Of a DNA stretch of 64,000 nt, positions 49,058 to 58,444 are shown piece by piece. The stretch covers positions 62,001 through 126,000 of the forward strand of contig URCA01000006.1 of assembly GCA_900546265.1 (NCBI GenBank), written 5' to 3'. Below the pieces are notes generated by a model that saw only the letters and a list, made by a program, of their open reading frames with translations, had not been told where the DNA came from and ran no database searches. The position numbers and the translations under genes are program-made. Numbering within the stretch: the stretch's first letter is position 1; every line of letters begins with the position of its first letter. The stretch comes from an uncultured Oscillospiraceae bacterium (GTDB taxonomy: Bacteria; Bacillota; Clostridia; Oscillospirales; Acutalibacteraceae).

Positions 49058-51805
49058 TTAGCTGGCGGTGTGCTTCGGCTTCCGGAATCTGGCCAGAACC
49101 ACGGCGCCGGAGGCGGCGGCCAGCAGGAAGACCGTGACGGCCACCCGCTCGCCGGTGACGGGAGTGGATCCGCCAGGGCCGGTATGGACGCCGCCGTCGG
49201 AGCTGTCTTCTCCGCCGCCGATCCCGCTCATATTCAGCGCGATAACCGGGTACACCGACACGGCGTCTCCCTGCATGTTGTAGCCGACAACCTGGATTTC
49301 ATAGTTTTTGCTTTCCAGGTTTTCGAAGGTGTATTCCGCCGCCGAATAGGGCAGGGAATCGCTCTTTTGATCCAGCGTATAGCCAGCGTCGGTTTTGGCG
49401 AACAGGTAGGCGCGGTAGTGGCTGATGCCGGGGGCGGCGTTCCAGCCGATTTGCACCCGGCCGGTGGCGCTGCTGATGATGCCCGCGCTGTTCGCGTCCA
49501 TATTGGGCGTCAGGGGCGCGGTGGGATCGGCGATGACCGGATCGTCGGGATCGTCCGGATCGGGCTCCTCCGTTTCGCCCAGGGTGGCGAAGGGGCCGCC
49601 GCTGAGAACGCTCTTGTTCCCCGCCGCGTCCTCGGCCACCACAGCGGCGTAATAATCCGTCGCCGCGGTCAAATCGCCCAGGATGGCGGTGGTTTCGCCG
49701 GTCACGGTGACGCCGCCCTCCGTGGGCAGGCTGTCGGCGGTGATGGCTTCCTTCCCTACAAAAACGGTATACTTGATGCCGTTGGCAGCCGTCTGGTCAT
49801 CAGCGGCCGCCGGCCATTTTAGGGTCAGGCTGGTGCCGGAGGCGGAGGCCTTTTCCAGAACGCCGGAGGAGAAGACCGGTGCCTGGGTATCCGGGCCCAG
49901 CTCGGCGTTGAGATCCATAGCCACGCAGGCCGTGATCTTTTGGAACCAGGGCATTTCGCCCTGGGTGAAGACCTTGGATTCCACCCGCAGGACTTCGCCC
50001 GCCTTCATCTCCAGACCGGAGAGAGTGGGAACGGGAACCCATTTGCTCGTATCGGTGGCGTCATAGCCGGGAATGACCGCCCAGCCCTCCTTAATGGTGA
50101 AGCCGCCTTCCTCGGCGTCCTCCGCCTTGGGCCAGATGGTGGCGCCGCCCACGGTAATGCGCACGCCCATTTCCTGATCCCCGCCGCCGCCGTCGCAGCT
50201 GCGGAAATACTGCGTCATTTCATAAGACTGGGACTTATCGTCGCTGCCGCGGCGGAAGGTGTAGATACCAGCCTTGGGGGCGGTGAACACCATAGCCGCG
50301 TTGACCTTGAAATCGGGGTTGACTGCGTCCACCGGATTGACCGGCATCAGCTGGGACAGGTAGTAGCGCTCGATGTTCTTTTCCTTTTTCGGGGCGTAGA
50401 AGCTCGCGCCGGGGAAATTGCCGCCCCAGTCGATATCCGGGGTTTTGATATACAGGTAGTCGTCCGCACGGGTGGCCTTGGTCACGTAGCTCCAAACACC
50501 GTCCTTCTGCAGCTGCACCCGCCAGGGGGAAGCGCTCTCCAGCGCCGCGATGTCCTCGTTCTGCGGCTGGGCGGAGGGCAAGGCGTCAAGTTTGGCCTGG
50601 ATAGCGTCGAAATAGTCGTACACCTCGTATTCCGCCAGGTTCTTGGGGGGCGGATCCTGGGTGCGGAAGGGGCCGCCGGCCAGCAGGACGTAATTGCCCG
50701 CCGCGTCGTAGGCGGCCACTGCCACATAATAATCGGTAGAGCCTTCCAGGCCGGACAGGGTCAGGGAGGTTTTGCCGGGAGCCGCGACGCCGGTCAGGCC
50801 GTCCAGGCTTTCGATGGCGCTGGCGGCGTAGAACACCTTATAGGTCAGGTTGTTCTGGGCCGTCTTATTGTCGGTGGCCTGGGGCCAGGACAGGGTGAGG
50901 GTGGTATCGGTCGCGGCGTCGGCGTTGTTGGAAACCGCCGCGTCGGCCGGGAATTCCGGCGCCACATCGTCCGGCGGGATGGGCTTTACGTAGGTCATAT
51001 TGGCGCTGACGGCCGTGTTAAAGAGCCAAGGCTGGCCCCCCGTCACAGGCTCGGCTGTCAGGGCGCGGCATTCCACCCGCAGCACCTGACCGGCGCTCAT
51101 TTCCAAATCGGATAGGGCCGGAATGGCCACCGGCTTGGCGTTGGTCACCTCAGCCCAGCCGTCGTTGAGGGTGAGGGAGGCGTCATCCGCCTTGGGCCAG
51201 ATGGCCGCGCCGTCGATGGTAATGCGCACACCCACCTTATGACTGCCGCCGCGTACCATAAAGAATTGCGTTTCGGCATAAGCGGCGGAGTCCTCGTCGG
51301 GGGAATGAGCAAACTCGTAGATGCCGGCGGTGGGAGCGGTGAAAGCCCAAGCCGCACAGTCGTCGAAGACGCCGTTATCGGTTTTCATGGGGCACAGCAC
51401 AGTCAAATCCTTTCCCTTATCCGCCGGAGCGTACATGGAAACGCCAGGGTATACACCGCCCCATTCATACCCGTCAATCCAGGCGTAAACATATTGAGAA
51501 GGATCGTACTTGGCTTTGTTGACCGCCGTCCAGTCGGCGGCGCCCTTCTTTTTCACCTGCCCCTGCCACTGGGAATTCAGCGAGGCGGGAATCGCCGCGC
51601 CTGTATCTCCCACCGTCCTGGTCAGGTCATCGAGAGCGTCCCGGTAGCCGCTTAGCTTGTACTGTGTCCCGTTTTCCACCGTGGCTTTCACCGCGCTGCG
51701 GGAGCGGGGCGCCGCCAGGGCCCCCGGCGCCATCCAGACGGCGGCCAGAGACAGCAGCAGGCACAGAACCGATGCGACGGATACGCCTTTGCGCAGATGT
51801 TTCAT
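49058..51805 (-). CDS. Secreted surface protein with duplicated unknown domain, FN3 domains and TPVTG anchor
   Basis: A 915-residue exported protein. Signal peptide 1-32. An unknown beta-rich domain occurs twice, at about 50-272 and 396-633; both contain a WGG-x-(Y/F)PG motif, a FTAP-x-AGIY-x-F motif, VGVRIT or MGVRIT followed by IWPKA, and LRVE. Each copy is followed by a fibronectin III domain (about 281-383 and 641-741); an acidic linker and a third FN3 domain follow (762-855). The C-terminus has TPVTGE, a hydrophobic helix and a basic tail, a variant sortase signal. Probably a glycan-binding partner of the enzyme encoded next to it. Confidence 0.85.
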   Translation of the reverse strand: MKHLRKGVSVASVLCLLLSLAAVWMAPGALAAPRSRSAVKATVENGTQYKLSGYRDALDDLTRTVGDTGAAIPASLNSQWQGQVKKKGAADWTAVNKAKYDPSQYVYAWIDGYEWGGVYPGVSMYAPADKGKDLTVLCPMKTDNGVFDDCAAWAFTAPTAGIYEFAHSPDEDSAAYAETQFFMVRGGSHKVGVRITIDGAAIWPKADDASLTLNDGWAEVTNAKPVAIPALSDLEMSAGQVLRVECRALTAEPVTGGQPWLFNTAVSANMTYVKPIPPDDVAPEFPADAAVSNNADAATDTTLTLSWPQATDNKTAQNNLTYKVFYAASAIESLDGLTGVAAPGKTSLTLSGLEGSTDYYVAVAAYDAAGNYVLLAGGPFRTQDPPPKNLAEYEVYDYFDAIQAKLDALPSAQPQNEDIAALESASPWRVQLQKDGVWSYVTKATRADDYLYIKTPDIDWGGNFPGASFYAPKKEKNIERYYLSQLMPVNPVDAVNPDFKVNAAMVFTAPKAGIYTFRRGSDDKSQSYEMTQYFRSCDGGGGDQEMGVRITVGGATIWPKAEDAEEGGFTIKEGWAVIPGYDATDTSKWVPVPTLSGLEMKAGEVLRVESKVFTQGEMPWFQKITACVAMDLNAELGPDTQAPVFSSGVLEKASASGTSLTLKWPAAADDQTAANGIKYTVFVGKEAITADSLPTEGGVTVTGETTAILGDLTAATDYYAAVVAEDAAGNKSVLSGGPFATLGETEEPDPDDPDDPVIADPTAPLTPNMDANSAGIISSATGRVQIGWNAAPGISHYRAYLFAKTDAGYTLDQKSDSLPYSAAEYTFENLESKNYEIQVVGYNMQGDAVSVYPVIALNMSGIGGGEDSSDGGVHTGPGGSTPVTGERVAVTVFLLAAASGAVVLARFRKPKHTAS

Positions 51806-51890
51806 CGTTCATCCTCCTTACCAAATGTATGAGCACGGTTGATGCGACAGCCTCCAGGCTGTGATTTCCATTCATAAAGGCCGTCAGCCT

Positions 51891-54824
51891 TTATTTCCTT
51901 TTTTTGCGAACAGTCAGGGCCGTGCCGGCGGCCAGGACGGCCAAGCCGGCGGCGCTGAGAAGGGCCACGGGGCCTTCGCCGGTGTCGGCACCGCCGCTGT
52001 CGGAAACGGCGCCGCTGGCGGAAGAGTCTTCAGCGGAAGAAGGCGCCTGGCTTTCTTCCTGCGGCTGCGAGCTTTCCTCCGGCGGTTTGGAGGGGTTGTT
52101 GATGGCCAGCACGACGGTCTGGCTCGGCTCGAGCGACACGCTGTACACGCCGTCCGCCAGGGTCACCTGCTGTCCGGACACCAGCTCCCGGACGGCGCAG
52201 CCGTCCTTCAGGCCGAAGGCATCCAGCGCGACATCCAGCTTGACGGCCTGGGACTCGGCGGTGTCGTTAAACAGGGTGAAATAGACGCCCTCGTCCGCGT
52301 TGGCTCCGAACCGCTCCACCAGGACGCGGCTGTTATCGGACACGGCGCGGGTCACCGGCTCCCAGCCGGCCTCCGCCACGGTCTTGAGCACCGGCATATA
52401 GGTCTGGAAGATATCCCGATCCCGCTCGTAGAACAGCTCCCGGCTGGTCCAATACTGCAGGTCGTCGCTGTAGTTCGCCTGGGGGCTGGGGAAGATGCCG
52501 AAGGCGAGGCAGCGCTGGAAGTATTTCTCCATCATATCGTGATCGAACTTGGTATAGTCGTTGCTCAGCAGGATGCAGAAAGGCTTCTGGTAGGACAGGG
52601 TTCTCCACATACTCATGGATTCGATGCTCTGAGGCGCGTAGATGCTGCCGTTCAGGGCGGTCATTTCGGTACCCATGGCGTCGATAAGCGGGGTGTAGAA
52701 GCTGGTCTTATCGGGGCATTTGTTGGCAAAGATGGTCTTGCCCCTGGCGTGCAGATCGGTGTTCAGCTGCTTGACGAATTCCCACGTGTTGGACGCCCGG
52801 TGCAGCATGGGCTTCTTGTAATAGGGCGAGTAGGTCAGGGGCACGGTGGTGTACTGGTAATGGGCCTTGTTAAAGTTGGCGTTGCCGTTCCACCAGCCGC
52901 TGAGCTCATCTAGATAAATGCCGTCAAAAGGCACGGTGGTGCACTGAAGGGGATCGAACAGCAGATCCTGCTGCTCCTTGCTGAGATACAGGTTATAGAA
53001 ATTGTAGGCGCCCGGCAGCTTGGGATTGGCGTTGATATGAATCTGCGCGCCGTTGGGGGCCCAAGGCACGTTCACCGGCGTCCAGTTGGTTTTCCCCAGA
53101 GGGTTCAGCCCCTGGCAGATGGCGGTGGCAATGGCCTGCCGGGTGGCCTGGACGCTGACGTCCTTGCCCGCCTGCTCCTTCACCGCGGCCTGCACCATGG
53201 CGTCGTCGGGGAAGCTGGGCATGTTCTTCAGCCACCAGTCGCCCGGCTCGATATACTGATAGCCCTTGATGCCGTGCTCCATTTCATAGAAGCCCTCGAT
53301 GCGGAAGTACTCGCCGCCTTCCTCCTTGAACTTGAAGTTGAAGTCCTCGGGCTGAGGCACGTTGCTGGTCTGGGTCCAGGCCACCCACATGCCCTGATCG
53401 GTCTCCCGCACCTCGTAATACTCGGGGAAAATGCGCGTGTATTTCTCCATCGCCGCCCGGAAGCCCCAGGCGGGATCGTCCAGCTTATAGATGATGAAAG
53501 AGAACCGGGCTGCGTCTGGCGCTTCGGGGACGATACCCAGGTGATAGGTCAGCACATACTGTCCGGTGCTACCGTTGTACTCCAGCTCGTAATAGGCGGG
53601 GAAGTCCATGCTCACGGCGATGGCCAGGCCCAGATCCTCGTTGTATATCACCGAGGTGGGATACATGGACCGAGGCATGCTGTCCCAGTCCACCACCGAC
53701 ATTTCGCCCTCGCCCAGCTCTTTATAAATATCTCCTACGCCACCGGCGGCAATATCGCGGTGCTTTTGGATGCTGACGCCCCATTTCCAGCCGGACGCGG
53801 TGACCGGCAGGGCGTAGGACAGCTGGACGGCCCGGCCGTCCGCCGCCGCGGTGGCGTCCTTAATGACGCCGCTCACGGCAATGTGATCGTCCTCGGCGGT
53901 ATAATCGGCGTTCAGGGACAGACCGAGGGACGCCTGGCTGCCCTTAAAGGCGGCGGGTGCGGACCCGGAGGCGGGAGAGAACGCGTACACGCCGGTGTTC
54001 TCCGCCGCGGCCACGTCCCGCACCAGGAAGCCGGAGTAGGCGTTGTTGGCCAGCTCCGTCCCGTCGATCTTCAGGGAGGTCACCACCGAGTCGCCCAAAC
54101 CCAGCTCGAGGCCGTCCTTGGTTTTCAGGGTTTTCTTCGTGCCCTGCTCCGGCGCGGTCTGCAGCACCTGCACCGGCAGGTTCTGGAAGGTGGAGGTGGC
54201 GTCCGGCTGCCCCATGCGCAGGGTGATGTCGTCAAACCAGGCGGTACCGTAGATCGGGTTGCGCAGGAACGCGTAGACGTTCATGCTTTTGGCGGGCTTT
54301 TGCAGGGTAAAGGAGGTGTCCCGGAACTCCCAATCGTGGGTGCCCAGGGAAAACCCGGTGTAGAACCACTGGGCCGTGCCGTCCGTGTACCCGACGTAGA
54401 CCGCCAGGCAATAGGAAAAATACTCGGTGCCCACGCCGCGGATAACATTCTGCGCTTTGCTCCAGCCGCTGAGCACATAGGTGCCCTGGGCGGGCGCGGA
54501 CAGGGTTTGCGTAAGGCCCGCCTCGTCGGCGGCGGTGGGCGCCACCGCTTTGTAAACGGATTTCTGGGTGCCGTCGTGGGCCTCAATGGTCTCCCGAGTG
54601 TAGCCCTTGCTCCAGCCGCCCCAGGCTCCCAGCAGATTGTCGGTCAGCTGGCCGTCCCCGGCCAGATTCATCACGTGCATGGCGTCTCCATCTCCCGGCG
54701 CGTCCGCAGTCACCGTGTCCTGCGCCCGCGCGTTTAGTGTCCCGTTCCCGGGAAGAACCTGCACCGCCGTCAGCAGTGCCATGCATAGGGCCGCGCAGTG
54801 GATTAAGGTGTGTGCCTTCTTCAA
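51891..54824 (-). CDS. Large secreted glycosidase-like protein with C-terminal anchor
   Basis: A 977-residue exported protein from TTG 54824, chosen because GGGGG lies six bases upstream and a proper signal peptide (LKKAHTLIHCAALCMALL) starts there; the longer frame from 55016 has no signal at its start. An N-terminal carbohydrate-binding-like beta domain (about 60-220) is followed by a long region with TIM-barrel features of family GH-type enzymes (DGIYLDELSGWW, ANKCPDK, GTEMTALNG) where the acidic residues may be catalytic. Ser/Pro/Glu linker, then ADTGEGP, a helix and RKKRK: a sortase-like tail. I cannot name the GH family. Confidence 0.8.
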   Translation of the reverse strand: MKKAHTLIHCAALCMALLTAVQVLPGNGTLNARAQDTVTADAPGDGDAMHVMNLAGDGQLTDNLLGAWGGWSKGYTRETIEAHDGTQKSVYKAVAPTAADEAGLTQTLSAPAQGTYVLSGWSKAQNVIRGVGTEYFSYCLAVYVGYTDGTAQWFYTGFSLGTHDWEFRDTSFTLQKPAKSMNVYAFLRNPIYGTAWFDDITLRMGQPDATSTFQNLPVQVLQTAPEQGTKKTLKTKDGLELGLGDSVVTSLKIDGTELANNAYSGFLVRDVAAAENTGVYAFSPASGSAPAAFKGSQASLGLSLNADYTAEDDHIAVSGVIKDATAAADGRAVQLSYALPVTASGWKWGVSIQKHRDIAAGGVGDIYKELGEGEMSVVDWDSMPRSMYPTSVIYNEDLGLAIAVSMDFPAYYELEYNGSTGQYVLTYHLGIVPEAPDAARFSFIIYKLDDPAWGFRAAMEKYTRIFPEYYEVRETDQGMWVAWTQTSNVPQPEDFNFKFKEEGGEYFRIEGFYEMEHGIKGYQYIEPGDWWLKNMPSFPDDAMVQAAVKEQAGKDVSVQATRQAIATAICQGLNPLGKTNWTPVNVPWAPNGAQIHINANPKLPGAYNFYNLYLSKEQQDLLFDPLQCTTVPFDGIYLDELSGWWNGNANFNKAHYQYTTVPLTYSPYYKKPMLHRASNTWEFVKQLNTDLHARGKTIFANKCPDKTSFYTPLIDAMGTEMTALNGSIYAPQSIESMSMWRTLSYQKPFCILLSNDYTKFDHDMMEKYFQRCLAFGIFPSPQANYSDDLQYWTSRELFYERDRDIFQTYMPVLKTVAEAGWEPVTRAVSDNSRVLVERFGANADEGVYFTLFNDTAESQAVKLDVALDAFGLKDGCAVRELVSGQQVTLADGVYSVSLEPSQTVVLAINNPSKPPEESSQPQEESQAPSSAEDSSASGAVSDSGGADTGEGPVALLSAAGLAVLAAGTALTVRKKRK

Positions 54825-55247
54825 ATGTATCCCCCTTTTCCTCTTTATCGCCATGGAATTGTCCCTGACGGGCTTTTTGCGGGCCGGCCCCTCCGCGCAG
54901 GGAGGGTAAACGCGGACATCCGGCTGTCCGCCGTTTGCCGTTATCTCCACTATAAAGAATTGCGTTTCCAGAAACAAGCAAATATCTTTGTGATTTATGT
55001 TGTATTTTTTCGGCATTTATTTTCTGAAAGCGGATTTATTTTTATAGATTCTTACTATATATCCCCCCAGTTCCCCGGATGCAGGCGCCCGTTCACCCCT
55101 CCCCCGCCGGAACAGCCGATCCGTCAGCGTAAAAAAGTGACAATTACCAAAAAAATCCGGTACAGGTTCAAAAGAATGCCTCTAGGAAAATTCCGAAAAA
55201 TTGGTTAAAATTAAAGAAAGAGTTTAAAAATTAAAGGAGGAGCCTCA
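54825..55247. other. 423-nt intergenic region between glycosidase gene and yesN
   Basis: It holds the glycosidase promoter at 54949-54977. No terminator is visible. The last 100 nt before yesN are strongly A-rich. Nothing codes convincingly. Confidence 0.5.
54949..54977 (-). promoter_or_regulatory. Promoter of the glycosidase-like gene
   Basis: TTGTTT, 17 nt, TATAGT on the minus strand, leaving a leader of about 120 nt. Confidence 0.6.
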
Positions 55248-56708
55248 ATGGCCGGAAACTGCGCACGCTACAGTATCCTGATTGTGGATGACAAGGAACT
55301 GGATCGCAATGGGGTCTGCTATCTCATTCAGCAGTATGGACTGGATCTCCACCCGATTCCGGCGGCTTCCGGCTCGGAAGCGCTGGAAATCCTGCGCCGC
55401 ATGCCCGTACATATTCTGCTGACCGATGTCAAAATGCCGGAAATGACAGGCCATGAGCTCATTGTCGAGGCCAAAAAAATTCAGCCCGACCTGAAGGTCA
55501 TCATCTTCAGCTCCTACGAAAACTTTGATTACGCCCACAAGGCCATGGATCTGGGGGTCACCAAATACCTGCTCAAGCCTATAAAAGTTGATAAATTTCT
55601 ATCATGTATCAAATCAATGATCCGTGTATTACGAGAGGGAGAACGCACCCGGATCATCAGCATGTACTTCAATGTGATGACCGGTCTGTGCAATCCGGAC
55701 GGCAGCGGCCTAAGCGGCGACGAGAAGGCCGGCGATGTCCTGCTGCTGGATTTTGTGGAGCCCTTCTTCAACCTGCATCACCTGTCTCTGCGCGGCGAGG
55801 ACGATGAGGAAACGCGGTTCATCGACATCCCCCTCAACGAATACCAGTGCGCCTTCATCGCCCCCACAGAGGAGGAGGCACGGGACTGCCTGCGCCGTCT
55901 GGAGCAGATTCTGGCCGAACGGGGGGACAACCGGTACATCCTGATTTACGGCGGCCATTTCGAAACGATCGCCCAGCTCAGCGAGCTGTACAACCGGATG
56001 GAGAGCCTCAGCTCCTCCAAATTCTATCTGGCGCGCAGCACCATAGTGGACATGACCCGTCAGAAGGCGGAGGAGGCCAACATCGACGTGCGGCGCTATC
56101 TGGAAAAAGCGGCGGAAATCGGAAAGCTGGTAACCCGCAAGGAGCTGCAGCACGCCGAAAAGGAAATCGAGGCCGTTTTCAGCGATTTGCAAAAACAAAT
56201 ATACGTGCCCACCTCCCTGGCCAAATTCATCAGCAGCGAGTTGGTGCGGGCCGGACTGAGCGAAACCCTTCCCGACTATAACGCGACCCTGCTGCAATAC
56301 ATCACCGAAATTGAGCACAGCGCCAGCATCGAGGATTTGAAAAGCATCTGCATCCGGGTGGTCAAGCAGTATTCCGAGCAGGACGAGGAGACCGTTGCCA
56401 TCGATCAGGCCCTGGACATCATTCACCGGGAATACATGAACAACATCAGCTTGGAAAGCGTGGCCTCCGACGTGTATCTGTCCACCTGCTACCTGAGCTA
56501 TCTGTTCAAAAAAACCACGGGCATGAATTTCATCAAATACCTGACCTCTTACCGGGTGGACATGGCCAAAAGCCTGCTGCGCACCACCAAGCTGAAGGTG
56601 GGAAGCATCTGCGAGATGGTGGGTTACTCCAACGTGTCGTATTTCTGTCAGATTTTCAAGAATCACTGCGGCATGACGCCCGCCCAGTTCCGGGGAAGCA
56701 AGCTGTGA
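55248..56708 (+). CDS. YesN-type response regulator (AraC family)
   Basis: A 486-residue cytoplasmic regulator. Receiver domain 1-125 with acidic pair DD14-15, phospho-acceptor Asp60 in LLTDVKMPE and Lys110 in YLLKPIK. A central region of about 250 residues and a C-terminal AraC HTH pair (about 385-486: ISLESVASDVYLSTCYLSYLFKK, then VGSICEMVGYSNVSYFCQIFK). Such regulators switch on sugar ABC importers and glycosidases. AAAGGAGGAGCC precedes the ATG; the stop overlaps the kinase start. Confidence 0.94.
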   Translation: MAGNCARYSILIVDDKELDRNGVCYLIQQYGLDLHPIPAASGSEALEILRRMPVHILLTDVKMPEMTGHELIVEAKKIQPDLKVIIFSSYENFDYAHKAMDLGVTKYLLKPIKVDKFLSCIKSMIRVLREGERTRIISMYFNVMTGLCNPDGSGLSGDEKAGDVLLLDFVEPFFNLHHLSLRGEDDEETRFIDIPLNEYQCAFIAPTEEEARDCLRRLEQILAERGDNRYILIYGGHFETIAQLSELYNRMESLSSSKFYLARSTIVDMTRQKAEEANIDVRRYLEKAAEIGKLVTRKELQHAEKEIEAVFSDLQKQIYVPTSLAKFISSELVRAGLSETLPDYNATLLQYITEIEHSASIEDLKSICIRVVKQYSEQDEETVAIDQALDIIHREYMNNISLESVASDVYLSTCYLSYLFKKTTGMNFIKYLTSYRVDMAKSLLRTTKLKVGSICEMVGYSNVSYFCQIFKNHCGMTPAQFRGSKL

Positions 56709-58444
56709 TCCGCGCCTTTAAGGCCTGGTTTTCCGAACGGAAGCTGTGGCAGAAGCTGCTGATTCTGTATCTGACGGTCTCCATCATCCCGATCGTGGCC
56801 CTGAGCACCTTGAGCTACATGGTATCGGCGGATATCATGTACGATCAGGTCAGCGTGCGGCTGTACGAATCCACCCGCAACATGGCCGGGCAGATCCGGG
56901 CCAAAAAGCTGCTGCTGGAGACCAGCCTCGACGAGGTGGCCTATCAGGACGCTTTTCTGCAGCGGTTGGCCCTGGCCCCCCGCTCCACGCTGTTCCGCAA
57001 GGAGTTGGAGGGCACCTGCGGGGATTTGCTGCGGCAGCTGCAAAAGGTGGCGGGCGAGGTCACCAACGTCTGCATCCTGCTGCCCGGCAGAGACACCGTT
57101 ATCAGCGCCCTGGAGGGCGACTACACCGCGCTGGAGCGGGAGGCCGGAAAGGTGTGCTACACGGCGGATTCCCTCGTGGCCCTGACCAGCAGCCAGGAGA
57201 CCACCTGCCTGTACCGTCAAATCGTCAACCCCTATTCCGGCGGCGTGATTGGCACCATCGTGCTGCAGCTCGACTCCCGCCGCCTGTTCGGAGAGCTGCA
57301 TATCGAGGGGCTGAAGGAATACGCCTTTATCATGCAGGACGGCGACGGGGTCAACCTGTACACCGAGGCCCGTCTAAACAAGTCGTACGGGGAAATCTTC
57401 CCCCACACCCTGCGGTTTTCCGACAGCCGGGAAATCAAGCTGATGCGGCACACCTTCTTGTATGAACCGTACTATATGGCGGATTTGAACTGGAACGTCT
57501 GCCTGCTCATCCCCAAGGATATCCTGTTCGCGGGGTTTTCGGACATCATCCTGTTCAGCCTGAGCATCGCCCTGGTCTGCATCCTGCTGGTATCGGTCTT
57601 TTCCATTTTGATTTCCCTGAGCTTTTCCAGGCGGCTCAACGGCATCAGCCAAGAAATGATTCGGGTGGGTACCGGCAAGCTGGAGGTCAACCTGGACGTC
57701 AAGGAAAACGGCGACGAGATCGGCCATCTCGCCTATATTTTTAACGAGATGGTCAACCGGCTCAACACCTTGATCATCGACAAATACAAAAGCGAGCTCA
57801 AGCAGCAAGAAGCGCAGCTGAAGATTCTACAGGCGCAGATCAACCCCCATTTTCTTTACAACTGCATGGACACCATCAACTGGCGGGCCATTATGAACGG
57901 GGACGAAAAGACCAGCGCCTTCGCCACCAATCTGTCCGATTTCTACCGCACCTGCCTGAACAAGGGCAACACCAAGATCCGCATGAAGGACGAGTTCAAA
58001 AACATCCGCGCCTATCTCCAGCTGCAGGAGGATCTCCACGACTATTCCTTCGACGTGTTTTACGATGTGGACGAGCGGATCTACGACTACGAAAGCGTCA
58101 ACCTGATCCTCCAGCCGGTGGTGGAAAACGCGCTGGAGCATGGGGTGGAAAAGACAACGGGTGTGAAGGGGGCGATCCGTATCAGCGCCGCCTTTGAGGA
58201 GGAAAACGGGGAAACGTGCATCGTTATCCGCGTCTTTAACACCGGCCCGCCCATCGATCCCCGGACCGCTGAGGAGGTTTTGACCGATCCCAGCCGGGGA
58301 TACGGGCTGGCCAACGTACACAGCCGGATTCAGCTCTATTTCGGGAAGACTTACGGCGTGCACATCGCGCCCGCGCAGGGCGGCACCCTCTGTCGTATCG
58401 TCATCCCGGCCATAAGGTGGAAACAATATGAAGAACAACCATAA
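56705..58444 (+). CDS. YesM-type sensor histidine kinase
   Basis: A 579-residue membrane kinase starting at GTG 56705 (overlap GTGA with yesN). TM1 about 15-37, an outside sensor domain to about 265, TM2 270-300, a HAMP segment, then HisKA_7TM-like His-kinase with the phospho-acceptor His in INPHFLYNCMDTINW and the ATP-binding N box VENALEHG and G box GYGLANVHSR. It senses an outside ligand, probably a sugar or a loaded binding protein, and phosphorylates the YesN partner. Confidence 0.94.
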   Translation: MIRAFKAWFSERKLWQKLLILYLTVSIIPIVALSTLSYMVSADIMYDQVSVRLYESTRNMAGQIRAKKLLLETSLDEVAYQDAFLQRLALAPRSTLFRKELEGTCGDLLRQLQKVAGEVTNVCILLPGRDTVISALEGDYTALEREAGKVCYTADSLVALTSSQETTCLYRQIVNPYSGGVIGTIVLQLDSRRLFGELHIEGLKEYAFIMQDGDGVNLYTEARLNKSYGEIFPHTLRFSDSREIKLMRHTFLYEPYYMADLNWNVCLLIPKDILFAGFSDIILFSLSIALVCILLVSVFSILISLSFSRRLNGISQEMIRVGTGKLEVNLDVKENGDEIGHLAYIFNEMVNRLNTLIIDKYKSELKQQEAQLKILQAQINPHFLYNCMDTINWRAIMNGDEKTSAFATNLSDFYRTCLNKGNTKIRMKDEFKNIRAYLQLQEDLHDYSFDVFYDVDERIYDYESVNLILQPVVENALEHGVEKTTGVKGAIRISAAFEEENGETCIVIRVFNTGPPIDPRTAEEVLTDPSRGYGLANVHSRIQLYFGKTYGVHIAPAQGGTLCRIVIPAIRWKQYEEQP

